A DNA stretch of 64,000 nt, taken from Gavia stellata (taxonomy: Eukaryota; Chordata; Aves; Gaviiformes; Gaviidae). Where the stretch lies: positions 4,526,001 through 4,590,000 of the forward strand of contig NC_082600.1 in NCBI RefSeq assembly GCF_030936135.1, written 5' to 3'. Shown here in pieces: positions 24,777-37,263 of this stretch (positions are counted from its first letter, which is position 1; every line of letters begins with the position of its first letter). The notes under the pieces were generated by a model. It saw only the letters and a list, made by a program, of their open reading frames with translations, searched no databases and was not told the origin of the DNA. Position numbers and translations under genes: made by a program.

Positions 24777-27700
24777 ACTTATCTACTGATCATTAAACAA
24801 TTACCCTGTGGTTTGATATTGGTTTTAGTGAGAAAGGACTAAATGATCTTATAATGTTCTGGAGCTGTCAACATGATCTATGGGGCTGTATTCAGCATAA
24901 ATTATAGGCAGTTTCCATGCCACAAAAGCCGCGCAAGTTCACGGATCCAGCCAAAATATTCAGCAGAAAGCTCTGCCAGGCCGCAGGGACCATTTTGCCA
25001 AGACGTACAGGTGTACACTGTGGAGAGCAGCCCCACCGCCAGCCTGGGCGACTCCACATCTCCTCCCACCCAGCCACACTCTCCTTGGGTCACCTGAGAC
25101 AAAGCCTTATGTGATCCCAGAAGCCACGGAAGGGATTTTCAAAGCTGCTCCAGCTCTGAGATGATGTGTCCTTTCATCTGCAGGTGCAGCAGCTGTGGAT
25201 GAAGACCCTTGTAGATGCTTTTGAGGAGGTGTCCACCTCGAGGATGCAAACAGAACAGCTTGGGTCAGTGCCTTGGACATCACTGGAGCTTTGTGCAATT
25301 GTGGTGATGCAAGGCCATCCATTTCTTTCATGCTCCTGTGCTCTTGCTCATTAGGCAACATCTCCCTTGTCAGGTGGGCAGGTAGTCTCGAGGCTGAAAT
25401 ATCAAGGGACACGTTTCACACACACAGTTCTGGAGACAGGACGCCCAGCTCACATGCATGGACACACAGTGTCTGGGTTGGACAGTTCCTCAACAAAGGC
25501 CAAGGCCACTGCTCTGCCATCGTAGGACTCAGGTTTGGGGTATCTGTAAATGAAGTTCCTCCTTTGGAGGAGGCGTGTGAAGACCGGGACGGCAGTACCT
25601 GCAAAACAGGCATCTCAATGAATAACCCACCTTTGAGAAAGCAGCTAAGCCATATGCTGTTGGGATGCTGGGGCTTTGCATGAGTTCAGTGCAAGGGAAA
25701 GGGTTTTCATGCGAGTCTGGGTTTTATTGTCATGTTTTTCCACATTTCAGAAGAGCATGGGAGATACTAGTGAACACACCAGGTACATATCCATCACACT
25801 CACTTCATGGGATGGTGCTTCAAGCCCTAACTGCAATCCCCAACACACCACCACAGGCTGAGGAAATCCCATCTGTGCTCTGACCACCAAATTCCCCAAG
25901 ATTTTAGCAGTTGCAAAGAACCTGCTCTGCTCCTTCCGGAGATGGGGAGACACCCCAAAAGACATTCAGAGCAGCAACAGGGAACCACCAGTAGGTAATG
26001 CTGCCCCACCTTGGCATAAATGTTGGCTTCATACCAACTGGGAGAAATAACGATCAAACGATCATCATTTTGGTGCACTTGGTTCTCTGCTCAGCCCAGG
26101 CCCATGAGCACAGAGTATGGTCCATCTGAGTGCTGCAGAGCCATCAGCCTCCCTGGAGCCCCGTGCACCAGCAGCTCTGTGGGACATCATTTCCTTGGCC
26201 TCCCTCTTCTCCCTGTGCCACAGGGATGGTGGACTCCAAAGCCAGGCAGAAGCCCCGTCATTTGGAGACGCTTCTCACCATGAGTCCCCAGCAGATGGGG
26301 AAAGTGGTCCTGCCACCACCCAGCCTCAGAGTACACGGGGGCATGATGGAGTCCCATCAATCTTTCACAGCTAACTTGTCCTTCAAGTGGTGACTTCTCC
26401 AGGTGGGAATCGAAGAAGATTTGGGAGCAGTTTTGTGGGTGATTCCTGCATCGCTTTGCCTGGTTGTGACTTTTGCAGGGGGCAAAGGGAAGAGTGCTGT
26501 GTCATCATGTACGATCAAGGTCAGGAAATATTCCATCCCTGCTCCTGGTTTTGCTGAGTCTGAAATGGGTTGTTCAGAACAAGATAAGAAACCAACAGCA
26601 GCGGATGTGTACAGGAGGCCGTGGGCTCCGTGCAAAACATCCTGTTGGCCTCTGCATTGTAAAGCAACAGGGATAAACACAGCTCATCAGAGCCGATTCT
26701 CAGCGAACTGTCCCATCTCTGCATCCACCACATCAGGGACCTCTTTTAGGATGTAAAAACTCTCTGTCCTGCAATCTCATTTGGGTAGCCTTAATTGCTG
26801 AATGGGCTGACCTTGGAATCAAGGGTTCTTTGGGAATATTAACTCTGCAGTAGAGGCAACCCTCCCGCTGCAGCATCAGAGAGGGGCTGAGAGAGTGGGG
26901 AGGGCAGGAACCAGTCCCCAAAGCACAGGTACACAGTTGGCTTTTCTAGATGTCACGTTTTGCTCCACAAATGACACTTCCCTGCAGAAAACAATTCCTG
27001 GCCCTTCTCTTCAGCACTGCTAATCATCACTCTCCCAGCCTCTGGATCAAGCCCAAACCAATCACATCTGCGCTCAAAAAAAGAAAACGTCCGCTTGTGT
27101 TTCATTTACTTTTATGGGAGCGTTAACACATTTCAGTCACATAAAACCTTCACCTTCAAAAGGGAAAGGGGAAAGACAGAAAAGAAAGCCTGCCACATAA
27201 AGTAAGAGGCTTAGCCCCAATTACACGCTGAACGACACCAACCTGAGAGGAGCTGACCCAGTGCGGGAGGGTTTCTCCGCACAGGGCTTCGGATCGAGCA
27301 GGGGTCTGGGGATGCCAAGCGGCAAAACGATGGCATGCGGGAACAATGCCAGGACCATTGCACCCCAGTTGTCCCCAGGATGCTGGGATGCTGCCACCAC
27401 CCCAGCCCCAGCCATCACGGCCAGGCTGCAGCTGCAGACAGCCCCGTCTGTGGGGTCTTTCGTTGGTGGTTTGGGATTTTTTTTGCAGAAGATGCTCCTA
27501 AGCAAAACCAGATTTGATTCCCAAATAGCCCCAATCTCCTTTAAAGCTTACAAATCTTCCACACCTGTGTTTGCTCATTCCTGCTGCTCGGCCCTGCCCT
27601 GGGAAGGACAATGTTTATTCCAGTCCTCCACAGTTATTTACAATGGGGTTTTCGGATGGAGATGGAGCACATATTTGTCTAATGGCAACAGGGCAGTGAA

Positions 27701-27827
27701 TTTAATTCTCCTCATTAACAGTCATCAGCTTAACAGGAAGCAATAAAAGATATTTTGAGTAGTGGTTGCTTGTGAGATATTATTTATCGTCTTTACTGTC
27801 AGCAGGATGAGTGTATGCCTGGCCTGC

Positions 27828-27900
27828 AAGGGGGGAAACTGAGGCATGAGGACATTTACTGACCCACCCTGGACCACACAGAGAGAGGTGGGAAGAAAAT
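27828..27900 (-). mobile_element. MIR-like SINE relic, reversed
   Basis: The plus strand reads aaggggggaaactgaggcatgagg...ctgacccaccctggaccacacagagagaggtgggaa. That is the reverse of the MIR core (gggaaactgaggcacagag...gacttgcccaaggtcacacagc). Confidence 0.45.
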
Positions 27901-30900
27901 GCAGCCCTCCTCTTCCCCATCCAGTGCCGTGCTGCCCCAAGGCCACACAAGCCATGTTGTTATTATAAGCCATTATTCAACCCACAGCAAAAGCAATTTG
28001 TGGAGCGTGCCATGTAATGTTGGCTATTATTTCTAGCACGCAAGGGAGTCGCAGCAGGGCCCCCCACCCTCTTTCTCCCTCCATGAGTCACCTTCAGATC
28101 TCCTTGTCTGGCTGGGGACAGCAGCTGCCCCTTCCCATGCCCCCCCTACCACCCATCAATCCAGGAAAGGGAATTTCTACCCCCATTCTGCTGATAAGAA
28201 ATAATTTTATCTGAGGTCGCTCCTCCTCTCCTGCTCTGGCAGCAGGACCATGGCTGCTCTTCTTTTGACCACAGCTGGTGACATCCGCAGTGACACCTGG
28301 GAATGTAGGTCCTCCCTTAGTGACATCGGGTCCTTGCAAGATGTTCACCTGAGACCCAGTGCCCCAAGCTGCAGGGACCCCCCAGGAGAGGACATCCTAC
28401 TTTCCACTGTCCCAAGGACCACTTTGTACTTTGCCATTGGTAAAGAGGAGTCACCTCCAAACAAGGACTGATTTTTGTCCTTGATAATCCTGTTGAAATG
28501 GCCCATCTGGGATCTCACCTCTGAAATTTTTTCCCCAAATGTCCCTACTCAGAGACAAGCAGCCCTTCCGTCTCATTGGGATTTACCCCAAGACACACAG
28601 ACATTTCCAGTCCAGCCTCCAATTTTCCTGGCAGAACAAGACCAGGCTCTTCTCTAGGATCACTTGATCCTCATAGCAGTCCAGTAAGGTCTGAAACAAT
28701 TTATCACGAATGCAGGGATCAGAAGCCCACTCAGTATTTTAGCCCTGCCTTTGGCAGCTCTAGGGGAAAATCCTCACTTCATCCACCCCAGGTTCTGTCA
28801 GTGGGGCTCTCCGAGTTGTTTTCTGATCAGCAAAGACCCCCCAGGTCTTTGTTTTCTGCCCTGTCCAGGAGAAGAGCTGCTCAGCTCACCGTGCAAGCCT
28901 TCTCAATATGCTTTGTTGCTTGTACCATCAGATTTTGCTCCCAAATCGCATCCTGCTACTGAGGCACATGTGGGTCCCTCTCAATGCTACCGTTAGTTAA
29001 TCAAATTAAAAATACTATCTTTGCAAAAGATCCTTGGGGACTGCCTCTTATTGGGAAAGTGTCCAACTCTCCAAACAGTCTTTCAAGGAACACTGTGGTG
29101 ATTATTTTTAATACTTTTAAACACCAAAATAAATAGCAGCTACTCAAGCTGTATACGTTAAATCTCTTAAAATGACACCTAGAAATACCTGTTTCTGATG
29201 CCCCCAAGTCCAGAAGCAGGAAGGATCAGTGTGTTTCACAGGATGTCTTGCTCAGTGCCTCTTTCAGATCCATTTGTGACCTGAAGACCCTTAGGGAAAG
29301 GTTTCTGCGAGGAAGAACAGGAGCACCATGCCGTGATGGGTTGGAGCTCTTTTACTCCGATGCCCAAGCAGAGACCAGTCCCCACCTCACCACTGCAGTC
29401 AAGTGGCACTCAGGTTGGCTGTTGGGTCCATGAGAATTGAAGCAGGAATAAGGGCATGTCCTAGAGCCCCGATTTTCCTTTCCGATGTAAGCCAACAGCA
29501 AGAAACTCTCCTCCACAACCAACCCAGCCGCATGGGTTCCCCCCATAGCAGGTCCAGGGCCCCTCGGAGCCCAACCACATGAGCAGCCAATGCAGCATTA
29601 AGGGGTCCATGGTGTCTCCACAAGCCCCACACCCCAACCCACAGCTTCAGCCATTCACCCCCTACTCCCCAAAGAGCTTTTGCCAGCCCTGAGAAGCATT
29701 TTACCTTTGCTTACCTCTTACCCCACCATGATGGCTGCAGACTCTCTTCACAGGTCCCTCAGACTGAAAGCAACAGGTCCACCAATGCAGACAAGCTCAA
29801 AGCTGCAGCGGGCGACGGCATTGCGGCTGGTGGGAGCTGCATGGCTGCCTCAGACATGCTGTGCAGGACCCAGCAGCTGCGAAGAGACCCACAGCAAAGG
29901 GACAGGCTTCTGCCCAGCTTCAGCTCCAGCTCCCTCACCTCGTTGACCAGCAGGAAGAGCTCTCTGCACCACGTAGAAGCACTTGATGCTTGAACAGCGT
30001 ATTATAAGTACACGTAGCATTGCACCCACATGCCCCTACATAGTCAGGATGGAAGGAGGTTTAAGAGAGAAACTCCAAACGACAGGGAAGAAAGTGCATG
30101 GGTGCTCTTCATTGAGCTCCCCAGACCTTATCCCTTGGAGTTAACTGCTTAGTGGGACATTCCAGCGGAGCGTTTGCTTCTATTTATTCAATTCCCTATT
30201 GACAGCGATGCACCCAGCATGTCCCTGGGTGGGTGCTGGCCCCAGCCCGGCGAGCAGGAGCAGCAGGAGACAACCCCTCGTGAGCCTTGTCTTACGCACC
30301 CGTCCTGTCCAGGACTCCCCCAGCAAGGTGTATAATCAACTTAGCGTGTCTCAGCTAATCTTGGCATGAAGGATTCCACTGATTTCGGTATTAAATAGCA
30401 GGTGTGCATTACAGCACAGACAAAACGAGCAAAGCCAATAAAAGCAATGCAAAATGCCTACCGTCTTCCATATAATCTAATATGTAAAACAGTGCAGCCT
30501 GTTTCAGGCAATTACTTCATAACATATAATCTCATGTTACTGGAGGGAGAGGTGAGGGACAGGTGGATTACTTGGAAAAGCACTTGCTCTTTGCCTGTGG
30601 GACTCCAGACCGAGCCAAATCTTCAGTTTCCAGCGACAAGAAGCCTGTGGTCTCCGTTCAAGCGTGAGGGGAGTAATTCATGTTACCGAACGCATTCACG
30701 AGGTGTGAGATTATCTAATCAGGAAAGGGCAGAGCTAAAACACGCAGGAGCTCAGAAGGGTTTTAAATCCCTGTCATAAATGCAACACAAAGGCAATTAT
30801 CTGAAGGCAGTGTGGAAAGTCTTCCTCCAGCCAGAACCCACCCAACAGCATCGCCTCCATGTGCAACCAGCAAGAAATTCCAGCCTGGCTGGGGAGGAGA

Positions 30901-33069
30901 GCGCGTGGGCCCCCTGCCCAGCCCCGGAGTAGCTGGGGACAGAGCTGGGAGGCAGCTGCCCACCCTGCTCAGAGGCCTGGAGGAAGAGAGGTCCAAGCTG
31001 CACCTCTCCTTGAAGAAGAAAGGGGTTGCAAAGCCCTAAAGCCCTCTGCAATGTTGCAAAGGAGCCCCAAGCCGTACGTGCACGCAGTTGTATGCAATGT
31101 AACTGCCACCAGTCAACCAAGCCCTTCCCCAATTTTAAAATGTAAATACATTATTTTTTGCAGGCCCAAACGCACGCTTTACAAATACATTTTTACAATT
31201 TCAGCAAGTTGATTAACTTGCTACGGGATCTTACCAGTGGTCTCCGTCCTCCACCACTAGTGCCCAAACTGCTGGAGATGGCACTGCTGGAAACAGCACA
31301 GAGAAGGTTGAGCACCAGCAAGGACCGACTTCCACCAAAGCAAAGACCTACAGGTCTCTTCAGCCTGGTGAGGGCACAGCAGAGGACAAGGGTGACAGAT
31401 TTGGCAGAGCAGCGGAGATGTAATCTCTGGCGTGGAAAAGGAGAATAGGAAGCGGGGGCGCACCGCGTCCAAAAATACAAGAACTTTGGGGCATGATTGT
31501 GAACTTCTAGGTGATGGTTTCAAAACAAATAAAAGGAAACAGTTCAAAAGGAATGGATAGGCAAACTGTGGAAATCAATGGCACAGGATAATGCTGATCT
31601 GAAAAAAAAAAACCCCAAGGTTTATGAAGTAATTCTATAAATTTCTGGATGTAAAATTCATGCTGGCCTATTAAATACAATGGCCCTAATTTTGGCTCAG
31701 GAAGCTCTGACCTGGAAACGGCTGGAGGCTGGTGGGTACTCCGGAAAAATGTCGTTATAGACTTGCTGTGTTCCTGCCTTCACCTACAGCACTAGGTGGA
31801 CCTTTGGAGAGAATTTGCCCAGACTTTTTTTTTCTTTTTTTTGTGAATGTAGAGTAACATCAACATTTTCCATCCATAGTCTGCTAGAACTGGGAGCCAA
31901 CTTCTCCTCTGGGAACTGTGTGGTCTCCTTGGATCTGCAATCTCCAAGAAAAGGGAGAGACCAAGAGTGGAAAGGAAATTCTGCGTTTCTAAACACATGA
32001 TGTGCCAGCACATGAATGAAGAGAAGACTGGAGGAAATGCTGATGATGTCAATACAACCAGCCAGCTACAGAGTACCAAAGGCAGGTGGGCGTGTGGAGA
32101 TGCAGCCACATCCGTAGTGTATGAACAGATCCAAAGCATAGGGCTGGTTTTGGATAAAGCTTTCCTTGGCTCCCTGATGTTATGGAAGAGGCAGCTCATC
32201 ACAGGTCCTTTCTAGGGCAAAATCCTACTGGTGATGGCTTTCGGTGGTGCAAAAGGTCCAGGCAGCCCTGGTGGTCTGCCCTCCGAGCACACCTCTGGGG
32301 CTGGGGACGATGTCTCTGGTGGACACGGATGCCGGGGACCCGTCCCTTGACTCTGCTGCCATTGCTCAGCAAACAGGCTCAGAGCAGCTCTTTGCAAAGC
32401 CAAGCCAGAGTCCTGGGAGGACACAAGGGGTCCGCGGGGCCATGCCCACCACAAAGCTATTCTCATGTAAAACACAGCATCAAGGCACAGGCAGGAGGAA
32501 GTGCCTGAAAAATGCTGACAGTGCAAAAAACAGCACGGGGCTCCAAGTCAGGGCAGATTTTGGATGGACTGTGCAGAACCGAAGTCCCAGCACGTGTGTT
32601 CATCTGCTGGGTGGAATAAATGACTCATGGCTAATCCAACAGAGCCAGAGTTCACCGCGGCGTCATCCCTCCTTGGGGTCTGCTAAGGTGCAAGCACTGA
32701 CAGATGGATTTTTCCTTTCACTGCTTGCATCTAGTTGGATGCTCTGCTGTCAAATAAGGAGCAAGTTTGAGCTGCTTCTTTAAGAAGCCAGGTGAAAATA
32801 ATGTATTAAAAATCCTATTTTACACTTCCAAACTTGAACGCAGGATCCGTGGAGGGAAGGAAATATCCAGTGTCTGGGTAATTTCTGATACTCCCTGTCA
32901 TTATCATGCCTGCCTAGAGAACGACATGGACATTGTAGCCTCCTCTTTCATTATATTATGCAGGAATCCACCACTGGTTTGAGGTTAAGTGATGGATCTT
33001 CAGAAGGACAGACTCAAGACCAGAGAAGAGTTTTGTGTCCAGATCACAGGACAGGGACTGAGGTGGTCA
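27901..33069. other. Intergenic, nothing recognisable
   Basis: Pro/Ser-rich chance frames only. No CR1, LTR or DNA transposon identified by eye. Confidence 0.45.
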
Positions 33070-33172
33070 GATACCTCTTCTGCCTCCCCCTGCTCTCCAC
33101 GCATGACTGTGCCCAAGTCTCTTCATGTCTCTGTGCCCAAGATCCTTACAGATAAGAGGGCAGTAATATCTC
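33070..33172 (+). mobile_element. MIR-like SINE relic
   Basis: The sequence tgactgtgcccaagtctcttcatgtctctgtgcc...agatccttacagataagagggcagtaatatc follows the MIR core and 3' end (tgtgaccttgggcaagtcacttcacctctctgtgcctcag...catctgtaaaatggggataata). The order and spacing are right. Diverged. Confidence 0.5.
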
Positions 33173-35479
33173 CTCATACCCATTTAGGTCCTGTGGTTTC
33201 AGATAGGAACTCTGCACAGTGGAGGACCTTCAGACCTGCTATTGTGCTGTGACACCCCAGAATAAAGAGAACAAAGCATCTCTCCATGTCGAGATTCAAC
33301 AGTTTTTCAAGCCATCACAGCTAGACTGCGCTAATCATTATTGTAATAGGTTTGCCAGAGGTGTCCAAGCACTGCAGTCAAAACGAGAAGGGCCTCTGTC
33401 TTCCTTTGCTGGCTCCGTAGCAAAGCCTCTGTGTTCGTCCCAGAATAGCAATGCGCAAACCTCGGTGCTTCTCTTCCAAACCAATTTGCATTTTTAGAAA
33501 CTAATTTGCAAAGCCTCGGACCCTGTGGCTACAAGCAAAGCCCGGCTGTCTGAGCAGCACTCCTCAATTACGGCATCTCCAGGACAGCAGCTTTTCTCAA
33601 AATGATGCTGTAAGCTTTGACTTGAGGGTGAATTTTCGCCTGGGAGAAGACAGTCCTGCCAGAAGACTCTTGGGATCCTACAAGCCAAGAGAGGAGGGGT
33701 TGGGGATGGGATCAGGGTAACTACAGGTCTCCGGGGGGAGCTCCTGACACATGGCAGAGCCTGGGACCCCGTTTTCCAGCACACCTTACCCCCTGCCCTC
33801 ACCCGTGCTCCAGCAATAATGTTATTGCACAATGCCCAGTGGCCCTCACCAACAGCCACTGTGAACAGCTCAGTTGGAGCCATGGGAGATTACTAAACCC
33901 TGCTGAGATATTCTCCTCATTTCCTATATCCATAAGCCACATAGACTTCAGTGTGACAGTACTTTTTACTTATCGAAAGTCACAGCCTTCCTGTGGTAAG
34001 CACAAAGATGAAATCGCATCATGGCGAGCCGCAGAGGTTCTACCGTCCAGCTCATGCTTCTTGGGATGCTGGACTGTGGGGCACAGCTGCCAGGAGGACA
34101 GATGGTGGGGAAGTGGCTGCACACTCACCTTCAACCTGTCCCCTTCGTTCACAGCTTGGTCTGAATAAGAGGGGGATTAAACTGATAGGTCTTATCTCAG
34201 ACCTTCCAGGGAATTCTGCGCCAGCTGCCACAAACAAAGCGCTCGCTCCAAAATAAGTAACATTTGCAAATAATATGTTCCACGGTCAGAGGAATTATTG
34301 CACTTATAAAGCAGATATATTTGTCACACTTTTAAGCAAAGCTAAACACTGGCTATCTGAGACTAAACCAACACTCCAGCTCTTCTCCGCTGCGTGAGCA
34401 AGCGTAGTTTCTGATACAGATAAGCCAGCAAGAAACCAAATCGGCATGTCTATGGCAAGCAACACTCAGCAAATGGACAGGACCGGTCATCACGCTAATT
34501 CCAGAGCGCAGGATTAAACCGCATGACTGCTGCAACAAACGCACAAAACAATGGCCAGAAACGCTGCATGGAATTCCTGGGTCTCTCCGCACCAGCGCTT
34601 AACTCGCGGCTTCCCAAAAGCAACCCCTCTCCCCCTCGCCAGGGTGGTGAAGAGAGCTCTGATTATCACCAGCAAAACCCGGCGCAAATTGAAGTGGTGG
34701 GAAAAAACCACCACTCGTTATCAGCTGGAGACTAGAAAGGGACCCGATTCTGGTTTCCCTGACAATTTTGTTGTATTTTCCTATTTTTTTAAACAATTTA
34801 TGGAATTGAGAATTTTGCTAAATGCCTCTCTGATGGCCCGAGGCCACACAGCAGTCTGGCACCCGCGTGGGGCGGAGGGATGTAAACACACAGGGAGGGA
34901 AACCCTCAGCCCCCACACTCAGTTTGTGTTAAATGGACAAGTTTAGATGTGCTCCACTGAGCAAGCTGCTTAATGCATCCACGAATATTTTGTTATATAC
35001 ATCGCTTTTACTGTCAGCTGGTTTATATCTACAGTTTAGATTCTTAGAAAATTTACAAAATTGAAATACTATTATTTTCTTTTTTTTTTTTTTAAAAAGT
35101 TGGGTTTTTTCCTACAGTTTCTGAGCAGAACTCCCCACGTAGGATCTCACCAACCCACAGCCCAGCACCAGGGCAGGAAAACCAAAGCAAGGGAAAATCT
35201 CCCAAAGGCTGTGTACGCGTCAGGACAACCTCTCCCCTCGCAGTACCTATGGAAAAGAGCAGGTGCCTTTGCCTCCACGGGGCCGAAGCTTTGATTTCAT
35301 CATTTAAACGCAACGCAAAAATAAGCGCCCAAATAAACAGATCTGTAAAGCAGCAGGAACGCAGCAAAAGAGTTCTACAACGAGAACGATCTCAATCCAA
35401 GAGCCGTTCGTGCACGTGCTGCTTGGCTTTGTAACACCCTCACGGCCTTCAGCCTCCAGGACAACCCGGGACGCAACGA
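33173..35479. other. Intergenic; repeat-poor
   Basis: 34170-35060 is AT-leaning and free of recognisable repeats, with a T run at about 35077-35092. It is a plausible location for BMP4-proximal regulatory DNA, but no specific site can be defended. Confidence 0.4.
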
Positions 35480-36500
35480 CGAGCGGGGAAGCGAACTTGG
35501 GAGAAGCCTCTTTCTTTTTTTCTTTTAGGAAAAGAACAGTGATTTATTATTTTTTTTTTTTTTTTAGCCCAAGGCACCCTCCCACAGTGCTGCCCCAGGA
35601 GCCAGGGCTGCGGCGGGGCCCGGAGACCCCCTTTCCCCAGCGGCCCCGCAGCAGCCGGGGTTATCGGCGGCGGGGCAGATCGGCAGAGATGTGTGTAATT
35701 GCCCTGTCAGGCAGCTGAAAGGCGCTCGCCTTTAGCTGATGCCACTTCAAAATGAAATTCTTTCTTTGGCATGGCTATGTCTGATATGCAGGCATCAAAG
35801 GGGAGGCAGCAGGTCGCCGATGCCCCGGGCCACGCATTTCCCTTCTAAAGGCAGGAATGAGAGTGTCAGCTCGGGGCCGAGGGGGCCCCGGAGACCCGGC
35901 AGCAATAACCCCGGCCCCCTACACACCAGCCCGGGCTCCCCAGCAGTGGGGCGATCCCCCCCGTCTGCCACGGCCCTATAGGCGCTGTGCATCCATCCCC
36001 ACGAGCACCCACGCAGAGCCCCGCCATGCCGGGGACGCTCGGTCCCCATAGCAAACTCCCATCGCTGCCTAGCAGGGTGCCGGGGTGCAGTGGGGACCCC
36101 GCAGCACCCGGCTGGGGAGGCACAGGGCCACCCAAAGGCTCTCCGGCAGCGGAAGGGGGACCCTGTGGCCTGTTCCCGTGCGCTGGGATGGAGGGGTGGA
36201 AAAGCCTCGCTGGCACAGAGGAGGTTGAGGGCTGTGGGGTTGGTTTTTTTTTTTTGTTTCTGAGAGAAACACAGGGCCGTGTTCGCCTCCCCCCACAGCT
36301 CCCATCTCCTCGCTCCACCTGCACTCTTCAGGGAGCCAAGGCTTTTGGCAAGCTTTCCACTCCAGTTTTTATTGGTTTCAACTAAGCTGCCCCTTTCGGA
36401 GGGTTGGAAAGCTTCATCATTAAAGGAAAAGAAAAAAAAAAACCATGCATCATGCACCCTCACCCTGCTCCCCTCCCTTCCCGCTCCCGCAATCGCTGAG
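35480..36500. other. GC-rich, CpG-containing intergenic stretch 3' of BMP4
   Basis: GC-rich DNA with poly-T tracts at 35543-35566 and 36246-36257. Several long overlapping open frames occur on both strands (for example 35795-36532 minus), but they show no recognisable domain, no consistent frame and low-complexity composition. I treat them as chance ORFs. It could contain a regulatory element or a secondary CpG island. Confidence 0.5.
35712..35738. repeat. Near-perfect inverted repeat, arms of about 12 bp
   Basis: CAGCT(G)AAAGGCG, then a CT spacer, then CGCCTTTAGCTG: the arms are reverse complements except for one extra G in the left arm. It lies in a stretch (35680-35800) of mixed composition that looks unique rather than repeat-derived, about 1.5 kb past the BMP4 3' end. 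It is too short for a pre-miRNA hairpin. Confidence 0.8.
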
Positions 36501-36689
36501 GTCACGAGCCCCATGCAGGCACCCCACGACACAGCTCCCTATTTTTCCAAGCCAAACACAGTCCGGCCAATGTGCCTGAGCCAGGGGTTTCAGGCCCTGG
36601 GTACCTCCAACCGTACCTGCTCGGCTCTGACCACCTTCCTGCTCGGAAGCAATTTGGAAAGGACACGGCACAGGTAGCTATTAGCTAAC

Positions 36690-36960
36690 ACATATTTAAC
36701 TACTCCAGATATCTTTTTTTTTGGCATTGTAATGGGGCGATTTGATCTTCAAAGGACCCGTGCAAACCTTTGAAGCTTTCCAAAGAAGCCAATCTCCAGT
36801 GGGGAGGGGAGGAGGGGGGCGGAAAATGTTAATAGTTTTAAAACCTGGGGAATCCTGAAGATGGACGAAGGGTATAAAACCCAGTGGGTTTAGCATAAAG
36901 CCCTCAGGTAAATCTTCACCTTCTTTTCAAATGCATTTTTGGTGGGTTGCTTTGCAAAGG
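36690..36960. promoter_or_regulatory. Candidate 3'-flanking regulatory element with an inverted TCF/LEF-like pair
   Basis: This is low-repeat sequence about 0.3-0.6 kb beyond the BMP4 poly(A) site. It contains CTTCAAAGG at 36747-36755 and its exact reverse complement CCTTTGAAG at 36767-36775, 11 bases apart. Each arm contains CTTTGAAG/CTTCAAAG, which fits the TCF/LEF consensus CTTTGWWS. A further cttttccaaag-type sequence follows. Regulatory function is inferred from motif and position only. Confidence 0.4.
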
Positions 36961-37134
36961 CTTGGGCCAGGTTAGCAAGGTCGGCTCTATTCCCAGCGGC
37001 CGGGAGAAGCAGCTCTTAATCTCCAGGGACCCTCATCTCCCACGTGGCGCAGCCCCAGCACAGGGGGATCCGCGGTACCTCGGCGAGAAATAGAAAGACT
37101 AAAATTTGCAAAGCCTTTAAGGGGAAAAGGGGGC

Positions 37135-37156
37135 GGGGGGGGGGGGGGGGGGGGGG
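37135..37156 (+). repeat. Homopolymer G run of 22 bases
   Basis: An uninterrupted G tract, preceded by ggggaaaaggggg c, lies about 110-130 bp past the BMP4 poly(A) site. G is on the template strand for BMP4 transcription. It could form non-B DNA. Length may be unreliable in sequencing. Confidence 0.9.
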
Positions 37157-37263
37157 AAGCGGGAGGGTGAGGAGAAGATGAGAAGGAGAGAAGATATATT
37201 CCCTGCTGCACTCCCAGCCAGCACAGCCTCAGCAGCACCCTGAGAGGCGAGACACAAAATGCA

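Larger units (their letters stand above)
21651..27827. other. Intergenic with CR1 tail, microsatellite and G run listed separately
   Basis: No coding or RNA gene support. Many short overlapping frames. No other mobile element recognised. Confidence 0.45.

Noticed and set aside
35795..36532. 245-codon minus-strand ORF
   Set aside because: It lies in GC-rich DNA with competing long frames on both strands, has low-complexity composition (K and F runs from homopolymers) and no recognisable domain.
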